Of a stretch of 57,764 bases of DNA, positions 15,970 through 24,190 are shown in pieces. Numbering within the stretch: position 1 is the stretch's first letter; the number at the start of each line of letters is the position of its first letter. Location: the NCBI GenBank assembly GCA_018714545.1, contig DVNG01000031.1, positions 1-57,764 of the forward strand, given 5' to 3'. The notes under the pieces were generated by a model. It had not been told where the DNA came from and searched no databases. It saw only the letters and a list, made by a program, of their open reading frames with translations. Source of the DNA: Limousia pullorum (GTDB lineage Bacteria > Bacillota > Clostridia > Oscillospirales > Acutalibacteraceae). A program made the position numbers and the translations under genes.

Positions 15970-17841
15970 ATGGATTACGCAAGAACAGCGGAAAAAATTC
16001 TGGAAAGAGTAGGAGGAAAGGACAATGTTCTGGGTCTTGTACATTGCATGACCAGACTGCGTTTTACTCTGAAAGATGAGTCTATTGTAGACGACGATTT
16101 GGTAAAGAGAACAAAGGGCGTTATGGGTGTTATAAGAAAGGCAGGTCAGTATCAGGTTATTATAGGAAACGACGTTGCCTATGTTTATGAAGAGCTGTGC
16201 AAGCTTGGAAACTTTAAGGGCCAGCCTGCACCTCAGAAAGCAAACAATGCCCCTAAGAAAAAACAAAGTATTCCGGCTATGCTGATGGATACTATCTCAG
16301 GTATTATGTCACCGGTAATTCCGGCAATCATCGGTGCGGCGATGATAAAGGTTCTTCTGACACTGCTGCCTATGATTGGCTGGCTGAATACAGAAGGTCA
16401 AACCTATCAGATTTTAAGCGTTATAGGCGACGGAGCTTTCTATTTTATGCCTGTGCTTATAGCTATTTCTGCGGCAAGAAAATTCAACACAAACACCTAT
16501 TATGCCGCTAGCCTTGCACTCATTATGCTGCATCCTAACTTTGTAAGCCTTATGAGTGCGGCTAACGAAGCGGAACAGACCGTTAAGTTTTTGGGAGTAA
16601 TTCCGGTTACATACGCAAATTATGCTTATTCGGTTATTCCGATTATACTTTCCGTATGGATGCTCAAGTATGTTGAAAAACTGGTTGACAAGATTACTCC
16701 GGTTATCACTAAGAACTTCTTAAAGCCTATGCTTGTTGTACTTATTGCAGCTCCTATTGCACTTATTGTTTTAGGACCTCTCGGAGCTATCTGCGGCGAA
16801 TGGCTTTCAAAGATTGTTTACTTTGCTCATGATAAGCTTGGATTTATCGCTGTGGGAATTGTTGCAGGTGTGTTCCCATTTGTTGTTATGGCTGGTATGC
16901 ATCACGCATTTACACCGATTAAGCTGGGAATGATTGCTACAGGCGGATACGAAGCATTTATCTGTATTGCCGAGCTTTGCTCAAATATGGCTCAGGGCGC
17001 AGCAGCTCTTGCAGTTGCAGTTAAGACAAAGAACAAGGATTTCAAGCAGGTTGCAGGTTCTTCCGCATTCTCCGCCCTTGTTGCAGGTATCACAGAGCCG
17101 GCTCTCTACGGTGTTACAGTAAGACTTAAAAAACCAATGCTTGGAGCATGTATCGGTGCAGTTGCCGGCGGTCTTTTCGGCGGATTTATGCAGATGAAGT
17201 GCTACGGTATCGCAACTCCTGCTATTGTAACAATAGTTCAGTATGCAGAACCGGGCAACGCAATGAGCCTTGTTATTGCCGCTTTGACAATTCTCATCAC
17301 AGTGGTTGTAACATTTATCGCAACAATGATTATAGGCTTTGAGGACATTGTAGACGAGGATGACGATGATATGCCATCACCGGAGCCTGCAAAGATTGTA
17401 GAGCCAAAGAGCAAGTTTGACAAGGTTGTAAGCCCTGTTGAGGGAACTGCGGTTAAGTCAGAAATCCTTAAAAATCAGGAACAGTCAGAGTTTTCAAAAA
17501 ATTTCGATATGGTGATGAGCCCTGATAAAGAAACCGTTTATGCTCCTTTTGAGGGAAAAGTTCTGAAAGTATCTCAGGACGGAAAAGTCATTGAAATGGA
17601 AAAAGCAGGAAGCGGACTTAAAGTAACTTTGAATGTTTTCGGAAGTAAAAATGCTTTTGAAATAAAGAAAAACCCAGGCGACAACATGTCAGCAGGGGAA
17701 GAAATAGGAAAAATAAATACTAATGATTTGAAAAATGCTCTTGTAGGCATAAGCGTTCAGGAAAAGGAAAAATACATGGACGTTGTGCCGTCACAAAAGG
17801 ATGTTTTTAGCAGACAGGATGTTTTGGTAACAGTTGTCTGA
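15970..17841 (+). CDS. bglP: PTS beta-glucoside EIIBC with degenerate EIIA-like domain
   Basis: 623 aa. EIIB is at residues 1-90 with phosphocysteine Cys26 (LVHCMTRLRF). EIIC is at about 105-455 with many membrane helices, VMAGMHHAFTPI and AGITEPALYGVTVR, the sugar-binding GITEP motif. After an acidic linker comes an EIIA-Glc-like fold (about 480-623: VVSPVEGTAV, VYAPFEGKVL, NPGDNMSAGEEIGKIN). There the two histidines required for phosphotransfer are missing: TKHAIG is replaced by QDGKVIEM, and LIHIGIDTV by TLNVFGSKN. EIIB therefore needs an EIIA encoded elsewhere. It phosphorylates the sugar that the next enzyme cleaves. SD GGAGG. Confidence 0.93.
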   Translation: MDYARTAEKILERVGGKDNVLGLVHCMTRLRFTLKDESIVDDDLVKRTKGVMGVIRKAGQYQVIIGNDVAYVYEELCKLGNFKGQPAPQKANNAPKKKQSIPAMLMDTISGIMSPVIPAIIGAAMIKVLLTLLPMIGWLNTEGQTYQILSVIGDGAFYFMPVLIAISAARKFNTNTYYAASLALIMLHPNFVSLMSAANEAEQTVKFLGVIPVTYANYAYSVIPIILSVWMLKYVEKLVDKITPVITKNFLKPMLVVLIAAPIALIVLGPLGAICGEWLSKIVYFAHDKLGFIAVGIVAGVFPFVVMAGMHHAFTPIKLGMIATGGYEAFICIAELCSNMAQGAAALAVAVKTKNKDFKQVAGSSAFSALVAGITEPALYGVTVRLKKPMLGACIGAVAGGLFGGFMQMKCYGIATPAIVTIVQYAEPGNAMSLVIAALTILITVVVTFIATMIIGFEDIVDEDDDDMPSPEPAKIVEPKSKFDKVVSPVEGTAVKSEILKNQEQSEFSKNFDMVMSPDKETVYAPFEGKVLKVSQDGKVIEMEKAGSGLKVTLNVFGSKNAFEIKKNPGDNMSAGEEIGKINTNDLKNALVGISVQEKEKYMDVVPSQKDVFSRQDVLVTVV

Positions 17842-17867
17842 AATGATTTTGATTTGAGGTGACCTTG

Positions 17868-19316
17868 ATGAAAAATTTGAAAATGCCCCAGAACTTTTTA
17901 TGGGGAGCGGCTTCCGCTTCTTACCAGATTGAGGGAGCTTATCTGGAGGATGGAAAAGGCCTTACAAACTGGGATAATTTCGTAAGAATAGATGGTAAAA
18001 CCTTTAAGGGAACAACCGGCGATGTGGCTGTTGACCATTATCACAGATACAAAGAGGATATCGCCCTTATGGCAGAAGCCGGACTGAAAACCTATAGATT
18101 TTCAATAGCATGGGCAAGAATTTTCCCAAACGGCAGAGGAGAAGTAAATAAAAAGGGTCTGGAGTTTTATAACAATATTATAGATGAATGTCTTAAATAC
18201 TCCATAGAGCCTATGATTACCATATATCACTGGGATTTGCCCCAGGCTTTGGTTGATGAATACGGCGGCTGGGAAAGCAGAAAGATTGTTGATGATTTTG
18301 TAAACTATGCAACAACACTCTTTAAAGCTTTCGGAAATAAGGTAAAATACTGGATTACCTTAAACGAGCAGAATATATTTACATCTCTGGGCTGGCTTAC
18401 AGCTATGCATCCTCCGGGAAAATTCGACGACCAAAAGACTTTTTATCAGGTAAACCACCACGCCAACATGGCTCACGCAAAGACCGTTATTGCCTACAGG
18501 GAAATGGGATTTACCGGAATGATAGGCGCAAGCTTTGCCTATACACCTTCTTACGCTCTCAACTGCGACCCTATAAACGCAATGTCAAAGGTAAACTACG
18601 ACGATTTAAAAAATTTCTGGTGGATGGATATTTACGCTTACGGAAGATACCCGAAAGCCGCTATGAAATACTTGCAGGACAGAGGATTTGCCCCTGATAT
18701 TCAGCAGGGCGATATGGAAATACTCAAAGAAGCCGCTTCAAAAATCAGCTTTATGGGCGTGAACTACTACCAGTCTTGTGTCTGCGAGTACAATCCTCTT
18801 GATGGCGTTACACCTTACGGAACAATGAACACAACAGGCAAAAAGGGAACAGGTGCAGTTGTGGGAATTCCTGGAGTTTATAAAAATCCGGCAAATACAT
18901 TCCTTAAAACCACTGACTGGGATTGGACAATAGACCCCAGCGGCTTGAAATACTGCTGCCGTGAAATCACAAGCAGATATAATCTTCCAATAGTGATTTC
19001 TGAAAACGGCTTGGGAGCTTTTGACAAGCAGGAAGAGGACAAGAGTATCCACGACCCTTACAGAATAGCCTATCTCAAAGAGCATTTAAAGGCTTTGGCT
19101 GAAGCTTTGGACGAGGGCTGTGAGGTTATTTCCTACTGCGTGTGGTCATTTACAGACCTTTTAAGCTGGCTCAACGGCTATCAGAAGCGTTACGGACTTG
19201 TGTATGTTGACCGTGACGAAACAGACAGCGGAAGCCTTGACAGATACAAAAAGGACAGCTTTTTCTGGTATAAAAAAGTAATAGAATCTCAGGGAAAAGC
19301 CCTTTTTGATGAATAA
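17868..19316 (+). CDS. 6-phospho-beta-glucosidase, GH1
   Basis: 482 aa. GH1 (beta/alpha)8 enzyme that hydrolyses phosphorylated beta-glucosides imported by the PTS to glucose 6-phosphate and an aglycone or glucose. The N-terminal signature FLWGAASASYQIEGAY is complete. The acid/base Glu167 is in TLNEQ (usually TLNEP) and the nucleophile Glu379 is in ISENGLG. The start is ATG 17868, 6 nt after GAGGTGA; the open frame extends 9 bases upstream but those overlap the SD. It is 26 nt after the PTS gene and closes the operon before a strong terminator. Confidence 0.94.
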   Translation: MKNLKMPQNFLWGAASASYQIEGAYLEDGKGLTNWDNFVRIDGKTFKGTTGDVAVDHYHRYKEDIALMAEAGLKTYRFSIAWARIFPNGRGEVNKKGLEFYNNIIDECLKYSIEPMITIYHWDLPQALVDEYGGWESRKIVDDFVNYATTLFKAFGNKVKYWITLNEQNIFTSLGWLTAMHPPGKFDDQKTFYQVNHHANMAHAKTVIAYREMGFTGMIGASFAYTPSYALNCDPINAMSKVNYDDLKNFWWMDIYAYGRYPKAAMKYLQDRGFAPDIQQGDMEILKEAASKISFMGVNYYQSCVCEYNPLDGVTPYGTMNTTGKKGTGAVVGIPGVYKNPANTFLKTTDWDWTIDPSGLKYCCREITSRYNLPIVISENGLGAFDKQEEDKSIHDPYRIAYLKEHLKALAEALDEGCEVISYCVWSFTDLLSWLNGYQKRYGLVYVDRDETDSGSLDRYKKDSFFWYKKVIESQGKALFDE

Positions 19317-19365
19317 GAATTACTCCTTTATCTCTTTCATATATTTCAAACAATCTCTGAAGAAC

Positions 19366-19401
19366 CCCCTGCGCATTTAATGCGCAGGGGTTGGTTTTTT
19401 T
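19366..19401 (+). terminator. Strong terminator of the beta-glucoside operon
   Basis: CCCCTGCGCAT pairs perfectly with ATGCGCAGGGG around TTA, followed by TTGG and T7. Confidence 0.95.
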
Positions 19402-19410
19402 ATCAAGAGA

Positions 19411-19451
19411 AAAACACAACCTTTAAGTATAATAATTAAAGGCTGTGTTTT
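19411..19451 (-). terminator. Terminator of the leftward lipoprotein gene
   Basis: AAAACACA-CCTTTAA-type arms (19411-19426 and 19436-19451) form a long stem; the leftward strand continues into a T run, so it ends the gene starting at 19934. Confidence 0.8.
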
Positions 19452-19463
19452 GTTATAGTTGAT

Positions 19464-19934
19464 TTAACTGCCGAAATTTAAACTTATTCCATATTTTTCT
19501 TCGAGCTTTTCTGCATCCTCAGGATTGAAAATTTCATCTTCCGACGGCGTTTCCCTTATAACCAGAATTGCCGGAAGCTGTGAGGTTGAACCCACGGATA
19601 CAAGGGTTGACTCAGGACCGTAACGATAAATATCACCGGAACAGGACAAAAGTCCTCCTTTTTCAACTTTGTAGTATTCCATAAAACTGTTTGATGTATA
19701 ACCGGATTGGTCAATGCTTGTGACTGCCGCTTTGGTTTTTGAGCCTAACTCAGAACCTATAACCTCTTCGACAGTCATGTCCTCGGGAACTCTGAATGTA
19801 ATGGCTATTTTACCTGTTTCTGAAAATTCTACGCCCTGTATTCCGGATGATTTTTCATCGGAACAACCGGAAAAACAAATTGTTATTGCTATTATTATTG
19901 TAAACAAGAGAGTTTTCAAAGCTTTGCTGTTCAT
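19464..19934 (-). CDS. Small lipoprotein, unknown function
   Basis: 156 aa from ATG 19934 (SD GGAGG, 6 nt). The signal peptide ALKTLLFTIIIAITICFSGC gives a lipidated Cys. The mature part (about 130 aa) is beta-rich: GKIAITFRVPEDMTVEEVIGSEL, FMEYYKVEKGGLLSCSGDIYRYG, then LPAILVIRETPSEDE. I do not recognise a family. It is transcribed with the small gene at 19973-20299 upstream, 38 nt away. Confidence 0.75.
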   Translation of the reverse strand: MNSKALKTLLFTIIIAITICFSGCSDEKSSGIQGVEFSETGKIAITFRVPEDMTVEEVIGSELGSKTKAAVTSIDQSGYTSNSFMEYYKVEKGGLLSCSGDIYRYGPESTLVSVGSTSQLPAILVIRETPSEDEIFNPEDAEKLEEKYGISLNFGS

Positions 19935-19972
19935 TATTTTCCTCCGATATTTTTGTAACAAGAAATATATTT

Positions 19973-20299
19973 TTATACCAGTGGAGCGATTGCTGAACGT
20001 GCTTCCTCAAGAATTTTTTTCATTTTTTTCTTAGGAAGCATTGCTACAAAACCGTCAAGATTTGACTCTCCTGTTATGGCGTCACCCATCCATCCCTGCA
20101 AAGTTATCTCTGTTTTTGAGAAAATTATTCCGAAATTCTGCTGTTTAAGTACAACACCGTCGCCTTTTGACCAGCACTGTTCACCTTTTATAATTTTTTC
20201 CTTATAGCCGTTTGAAGAAACTATACGGGCAAACACGTTTTGCACTGCATTTACATCGTAGTCTTTGGTTACACGAATAGTAATACTTGTTCTTGGCAT
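19973..20299 (-). CDS. Small protein of unknown function
   Basis: 108 aa from ATG 20299, with AGGTGATT just upstream (the earlier in-frame GTG lies inside the SD). It has an N-terminal strand PRTSITIRVTKDY, a helix DVNAVQNVFARIVSSNGY, paired strands (QCWSKGDGVVLKQQNFGIIFSKTEITLQGWM) and a basic C-terminal helix PKKKMKKILEEARSAI. The layout resembles small membrane-peripheral proteins of the YcxB/DUF-type, but I cannot name a family. It sits between a membrane zinc-ribbon protein and a lipoprotein, all leftward. Confidence 0.7.
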   Translation of the reverse strand: MPRTSITIRVTKDYDVNAVQNVFARIVSSNGYKEKIIKGEQCWSKGDGVVLKQQNFGIIFSKTEITLQGWMGDAITGESNLDGFVAMLPKKKMKKILEEARSAIAPLV

Positions 20300-20348
20300 A
20301 ATAATCACCTGCTGAATATTGTCAGCTTAATTCCTTTCTTATTAAATT

Positions 20349-20702
20349 TTATTTTAATTTGTGATTGCATTTCGGACAGTATTCGCTGTCTCTTGTGGTT
20401 TTACAGTTACATACTGGACATGAAATAAAGTTTACTCTTCCGTTTCCTACATCGCTCATATCCTGTACATTTTTGGAATAGTAAATTTTGCTTACAATCA
20501 TCAGAAGCAGTATGATTATTCCGATTATGAGCATGCCTATTCCTATGTATTTTGTTATAATTACCCCTGCTTCATATTCTGTATAGGGAGGTCTGAATGT
20601 ATATCCTCTTGCTGTGCTCATTTCTATATTGGCAATAATGATATTTATAAAGCCAATAAAAGTCATAAGTGCGCCTATAATAAAACCAATAATCTTTTTC
20701 AT
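20349..20702 (-). CDS. Membrane protein with C-terminal zinc ribbon
   Basis: 117 aa from ATG 20702 after GGGGGTGAG. Two hydrophobic helices (IIGFIIGALMTFIGFINIIIA and IGIGMLIIGIIILLLMIV) flank an outside loop of about 25 residues. A cytoplasmic tail carries CPVCNCKTTRDSEYCPKCNHKLK, a zinc ribbon with two CxxC pairs. Function unknown. It has a consensus promoter at 20729-20757 and leads a three-gene leftward run with the genes at 19973 and 19464. Confidence 0.8.
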   Translation of the reverse strand: MKKIIGFIIGALMTFIGFINIIIANIEMSTARGYTFRPPYTEYEAGVIITKYIGIGMLIIGIIILLLMIVSKIYYSKNVQDMSDVGNGRVNFISCPVCNCKTTRDSEYCPKCNHKLK

Positions 20703-20728
20703 AAACTCACCCCCTCCCATTTGTAAAA

Positions 20729-20757
20729 ATTATAGTACAAAAAGGTATTAGTGTCAA
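20729..20757 (-). promoter_or_regulatory. Promoter of the leftward three-gene run
   Basis: Reading leftward: TTGACA (20752-20757), 17-bp spacer, TATAAT (20729-20734), a full consensus match. Confidence 0.88.
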
Positions 20758-20761
20758 TACC

Positions 20762-20820
20762 TTTAGTGCTTGTTTAGTGCTCTAGAGGTCGTTGAATGAC
20801 GGATAGAAGTATATTAGGAT
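20762..20820 (+). promoter_or_regulatory. Divergent promoter region with TTTAGTGCT direct repeats
   Basis: TTTAGTGCT occurs at 20762-20770 and 20773-20781 (11-nt phase, one helical turn), next to the -35 of the leftward promoter. A rightward promoter TTGAAT (20792)-17-TAGGAT (20815) follows. The repeats are a candidate site for the XRE regulator at 20858. Confidence 0.5.
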
Positions 20821-20857
20821 ATAAATATATAGCCTATAGTGCAGAAAGGCGGTTTAT

Positions 20858-21196
20858 ATGGAGAGAGAAGATATAGCCAAAAATCTTGGCAATAATATAA
20901 AAAAGTTTCGTTTAGAAAAGGGATTCAGTCAGGAAAATTTAGCTTTGCGTGCCGGTATTCATCCGGCTTATTTGGGACGTCTGGAAAGAGGGGAAAAGTG
21001 TCCCACTTTGGACACGGTTTTTAAAATCTGTGACGCTCTTTCAGTTCCTGTGGCTGACATTATTACTTTTTCCGAAAAGGAGAACAAGTCTGAGGGAGAT
21101 AAAAAGACTGTGGAAGAAATCCTTGAAAAGCTTCCTAAATCTAAACAGGACAAGCTTTTGGATATAATAAAAAATATTGCAGAGCTTATGGAATAA
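20858..21196 (+). CDS. XRE-family transcriptional regulator
   Basis: 112 aa. N-terminal Cro/cI helix-turn-helix (IKKFRLEKGFSQENLALRAGIHPAYLGRLERGEKCPTLDTVFKICDALSVPV, about residues 13-64), followed by a charged helical tail (about 65-112) that may dimerise. SD AAAGGCGG. It is divergent from the membrane zinc-ribbon gene, so it may control that promoter. It converges on a second XRE gene across a shared terminator. Confidence 0.88.
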   Translation: MEREDIAKNLGNNIKKFRLEKGFSQENLALRAGIHPAYLGRLERGEKCPTLDTVFKICDALSVPVADIITFSEKENKSEGDKKTVEEILEKLPKSKQDKLLDIIKNIAELME

Positions 21197-21244
21197 AAAA
21201 GGTCAAATGGATTGGATTTAACTTTCCTTTCCATTTGACCTTTT
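21197..21244. terminator. Bidirectional terminator between two XRE genes
   Basis: AAAAGGTCAAATGGA (21197-21211) and TCCATTTGACCTTTT (21230-21244) form a perfect 15-bp stem with A and T flanks usable on both strands. Confidence 0.93.
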
Positions 21245-21249
21245 AAATA

Positions 21250-21567
21250 TTATTTATTTTTTTCTTTAAGTCTTTTCGCCATGGATAAAAGCACCTCTAA
21301 GTCCTCTTTTTCCAAGGATAAAGAGATATTGTAAAGCTCACGGACAAGCTGTGGGTCCTTTGTTTCCTCGTCAAAAAATTCCTTTGGGGTTACTCCCAGG
21401 TATTCGCAGATATACAGAAACTCGGAAAGAGAGGGGAGAGCTCTGCCTGCCGATATACTCTGCACATAGCTTTTGCTGTGTCCTAAATCAAGGCTCATTT
21501 TATATTCGGATATGCCCTTTTTAGTCCGCAGGATTGATATTCTGTCACGGATAAATTTATCATTCAT
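21250..21567 (-). CDS. XRE-family transcriptional regulator
   Basis: 105 aa from ATG 21567 (SD GAGGTGATAGGA). HTH_3 domain: RISILRTKKGISEYKMSLDLGHSKSYVQSISAGRALPSLSEFLYICEYLGVTP (about residues 8-60), then FFDEETKDPQLVRELYNISLSLEKEDLEVLLSMAKRL, the short helical tail common in clostridial regulators of this type. It differs from the regulator at 20858 in its recognition helix. Target unknown. Confidence 0.88.
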   Translation of the reverse strand: MNDKFIRDRISILRTKKGISEYKMSLDLGHSKSYVQSISAGRALPSLSEFLYICEYLGVTPKEFFDEETKDPQLVRELYNISLSLEKEDLEVLLSMAKRLKEKNK

Positions 21568-21590
21568 TCCTATCACCTCATATAAACACA

Positions 21591-21618
21591 AAAGACTGCG
21601 GATTTTCCGCAGTCTTTT
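21591..21618. terminator. Terminator downstream of the acyl-CoA synthetase gene
   Basis: AAAGACTGCGGA pairs with TCCGCAGTCTTT (12 bp, 3-nt loop). The T flank on the leftward strand ends the synthetase transcript. Confidence 0.88.
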
Positions 21619-21638
21619 ATATTTTATTTAATGAAAAA

Positions 21639-23282
21639 TCAGGCTTTTTTATCTCCACGGATTTCTGTTCTTCTGATTTTTCCGCTGATTGTCTTAGGAA
21701 GTTCGTCTACGAACTCTACAACTCTCGGATACTTATAAGGTGCAGTGTTGACCTTTACATACTGCTGAATTTCCTTTTTAAGCTCTTCGCTTGGTGTATA
21801 GCCCTTTGCAAGAACGATTGTTGCCTTTACAATCTGGCCTCTGATTGGGTCAGGTACGCCTGTGATTGCACATTCAAGACAGCATGGGTGTTCCATGATA
21901 ACAGATTCAATCTCAAACGGTCCTATACGATAACCTGATGACTTGATGATGTCGTCTGTTCTTCCCACATACCAGAAATAGCCGTCCTCGTCTTTCCATG
22001 CGGTGTCGCCTGTGTGGTAGATGTTGTTGTCCCAAACTGTTTTTGTAAGCTCCGGATTTTCATAATATCCGTCAAACATACCGCATGGCTTGCCCTTGTC
22101 TGTTCTCAAAACAATTTCACCTACGGAACCTGTTGGAACGCTGTTGCCGTCGTAATCGATAAGGTCGATATTATATGCAGGTGACGGCTTGCCCATTGAG
22201 CCTGGCTTTGGTGTTGTTCCAACCATATTGAACAGTGTAAGAGTTGTTTCTGTCTGACCGAAGCCCTCCATAAGCTTCAAGCCTGTTGACTGCAAGAACT
22301 TGTTGTAAACCTCTGGATTCAATGGCTCGCCTGCAACAGTTGCGTGCTTTATAGATGAAAGGTCGTACTTGTCCAAATCTTCCTTGATGAAGAATCTGTA
22401 CATTGTAGGAGGTGCGCAGAATGTGGTTATGTTGTATTTTGCAAACAATGGCAAAAGCTCGGCAGGTGTAAACTTGTTAAAGTCACATACGAAAATTCCT
22501 GCTTCCATAAACCACTGACCGTAAAGCTTACCCCACATGGCTTTCATCCAGCCTGTGTCGGAGATAGTCAGGTGAAGTCCGTCAGGAATTACATTGTGCC
22601 AGTATTTTGCTGTTACAATGTGGCCGATTGGATAGGTGTGGTCGTGCCATACCATCTTTGGCATTCCTGTTGTACCTGATGTAAAATACAGAAGCATTGG
22701 GTCTGTGGCGAGTGTTTCGATTCTGTCCATTGTGTCAGGATATTTTTCCAGCTCACTGTCAAAATCTGTCCAGCCCTCGTGGCTGCCCTTTACGGAAATT
22801 TTTACCTTAACTGTAGGTGAGTCGGGCAATGCTGATTCAACATGCTCTATAACGTCGCCGTCTGTAGTGGCGATTATGCCCTTTACATGGGCTGCGTTAA
22901 ATCTGTAAACATAGTCCTTCTTTGTGAGAAGATTTGTTGCAGGAATTCCTACAGCTCCGATTTTATGAAGACCTAAAACACAGAACCAGAACTGGTAATG
23001 TCTTTTAAGTACAAGCACAACTGTGTCGCCACGTCCAATTCCCAAAGAAGTGAACATATTTGCAGCCATTGTGCTGTATCTTGAAATATCGCCGAAAGTA
23101 AAGGTCTTATCGTTGCCGAAATCGTCTGTCCAGAGCATTGCACGTCTCTGTGGCTCTGCCTTTGCTATTTCGTCGATTACATCATATGCGAAGTTAAAGT
23201 TTTCCCCGTATACGGGCTGGAAATCTACCAATTTACCGTCAAAGAAAGTTTCACGGCAAAATTTCTGGTGTATATTTATCAT
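21639..23282 (-). CDS. Acyl-CoA/acetyl-CoA synthetase (AMP-forming)
   Basis: 547 aa. AMP-binding superfamily: P-loop motif YFTSGTTGMPKMVWHDH (about 192-208), GFGQTETT (about 330), TGDTAWKDEDGYFWYVGRTDD, hinge KSSGYRIGPFEIE and catalytic Lys535 in KTISGKIRR. It activates a carboxylate with ATP and CoA. The sequence resembles the medium-chain/acetate synthetases of anaerobes, but chain length cannot be set by eye. SD AGAGG is 11 nt before ATG 23282, somewhat far. It is 35 nt after an HTH-cupin regulator gene in the same operon, a pairing I know from many Clostridia. Confidence 0.92.
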   Translation of the reverse strand: MINIHQKFCRETFFDGKLVDFQPVYGENFNFAYDVIDEIAKAEPQRRAMLWTDDFGNDKTFTFGDISRYSTMAANMFTSLGIGRGDTVVLVLKRHYQFWFCVLGLHKIGAVGIPATNLLTKKDYVYRFNAAHVKGIIATTDGDVIEHVESALPDSPTVKVKISVKGSHEGWTDFDSELEKYPDTMDRIETLATDPMLLYFTSGTTGMPKMVWHDHTYPIGHIVTAKYWHNVIPDGLHLTISDTGWMKAMWGKLYGQWFMEAGIFVCDFNKFTPAELLPLFAKYNITTFCAPPTMYRFFIKEDLDKYDLSSIKHATVAGEPLNPEVYNKFLQSTGLKLMEGFGQTETTLTLFNMVGTTPKPGSMGKPSPAYNIDLIDYDGNSVPTGSVGEIVLRTDKGKPCGMFDGYYENPELTKTVWDNNIYHTGDTAWKDEDGYFWYVGRTDDIIKSSGYRIGPFEIESVIMEHPCCLECAITGVPDPIRGQIVKATIVLAKGYTPSEELKKEIQQYVKVNTAPYKYPRVVEFVDELPKTISGKIRRTEIRGDKKA

Positions 23283-23317
23283 GTTTACTTGATACCTCTT
23301 TTTGTTTATTTAAAGAC

Positions 23318-23902
23318 TTACTTGTTTTCTTTGTTTGGGCCGTGGATTGTAATTGCCAGGAATACACATTCTTCTCCGCCTGTTGCTATCATTCCGTGGT
23401 CCTCAGCGGAATTGTAGTAAACGCTGTCCCCTGCGTTGAGAATTTCTGTCTGACCGCAGAACTGGCATTTAAGTGAACCGCTTATAATATAGTCGAACTC
23501 CTGACCGGCGTGTCTTGACATAATAATAGGCTTATCCTGCTCTTCTTCAATATACGGAGCTTTTACGAGAAAACATTCCGCAAGCTTGTTTTTGAAACGG
23601 TATCCCAGATGCTCGTACTTAAATCCCTTACGGCGTGTAATGTTGAGACCCTTGCCTTTTCTTACAACGCAGTATCTGGAAAGGTGAGGATTTTCTCCTG
23701 TGAGAAGCTCTACTATGTCAACTCCAAGCTTTGCAGCTACATTGTTGAGGAAAGTAAAGCTCAAGTCGCATGTTCCCGATTCATATTCAAGATATTTTTC
23801 CAAAGGAACATTTACAGCTTCGGCAACTTCTTCAGGTGTGTAGTCGCTGAGTTCTCTCAGGCCTTTAATTCGCTCTGCTATTTCAATAATACTTGTATCC
23901 AT
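23318..23902 (-). CDS. XRE-cupin transcriptional regulator
   Basis: 194 aa. N-terminal HTH (ERIKGLRELSDYTPEEVAEAVNVPLEKYLEYESGTCDLSFTFLNNVAAKLGV, about 9-61), then a C-terminal cupin barrel (about 110-190: RHAGQEFDYIISGSLKC, LNAGDSVYYNSAEDHGM, CVFLAITI). A small-molecule ligand, perhaps the substrate or product of the downstream synthetase, probably binds the cupin. SD GGAGGG. It should repress its own operon through the palindrome in the promoter at 23954-23982. Confidence 0.92.
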   Translation of the reverse strand: MDTSIIEIAERIKGLRELSDYTPEEVAEAVNVPLEKYLEYESGTCDLSFTFLNNVAAKLGVDIVELLTGENPHLSRYCVVRKGKGLNITRRKGFKYEHLGYRFKNKLAECFLVKAPYIEEEQDKPIIMSRHAGQEFDYIISGSLKCQFCGQTEILNAGDSVYYNSAEDHGMIATGGEECVFLAITIHGPNKENK

Positions 23903-23953
23903 AATATCCCTCCGTCGGTAAAATAGTCTATATTTGTAAATATTGTCTTTTTA

Positions 23954-23982
23954 AGTATATATCACCTGTGTTCAGGTGTCAA
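23954..23982 (-). promoter_or_regulatory. Promoter with palindromic operator, XRE-cupin/synthetase operon
   Basis: Reading leftward: TTGACA (23977-23982), 17-bp spacer, TATACT (23954-23959). CACCTG (23963-23968) and CAGGTG (23973-23978) form a perfect inverted repeat spaced by TGTT inside the spacer and touching the -35 box, a repressor position. Confidence 0.85.
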
Positions 23983-24121
23983 GATAATTTCTCAAAACTT
24001 GGAAGGAATTTATGCATAAAAATACAAATACAGTGAATAATTCACGTTAATTCAAGGAATACTGTGTATATTTACATAATGTATGGATTTTTGCGCTGTT
24101 TTACATATAATAAAATAGTGT

Positions 24122-24150
24122 TTGATTATATGGGCTTGTTCTGATATAAT
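24122..24150 (+). promoter_or_regulatory. Promoter of the transglutaminase-dockerin gene
   Basis: TTGATT (24122-24127), 17-bp spacer, TATAAT (24145-24150). Confidence 0.78.
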
Positions 24151-24190
24151 AAAGGTAATTTATAGAATTTAAAACAAAGGAGGAACTTTT

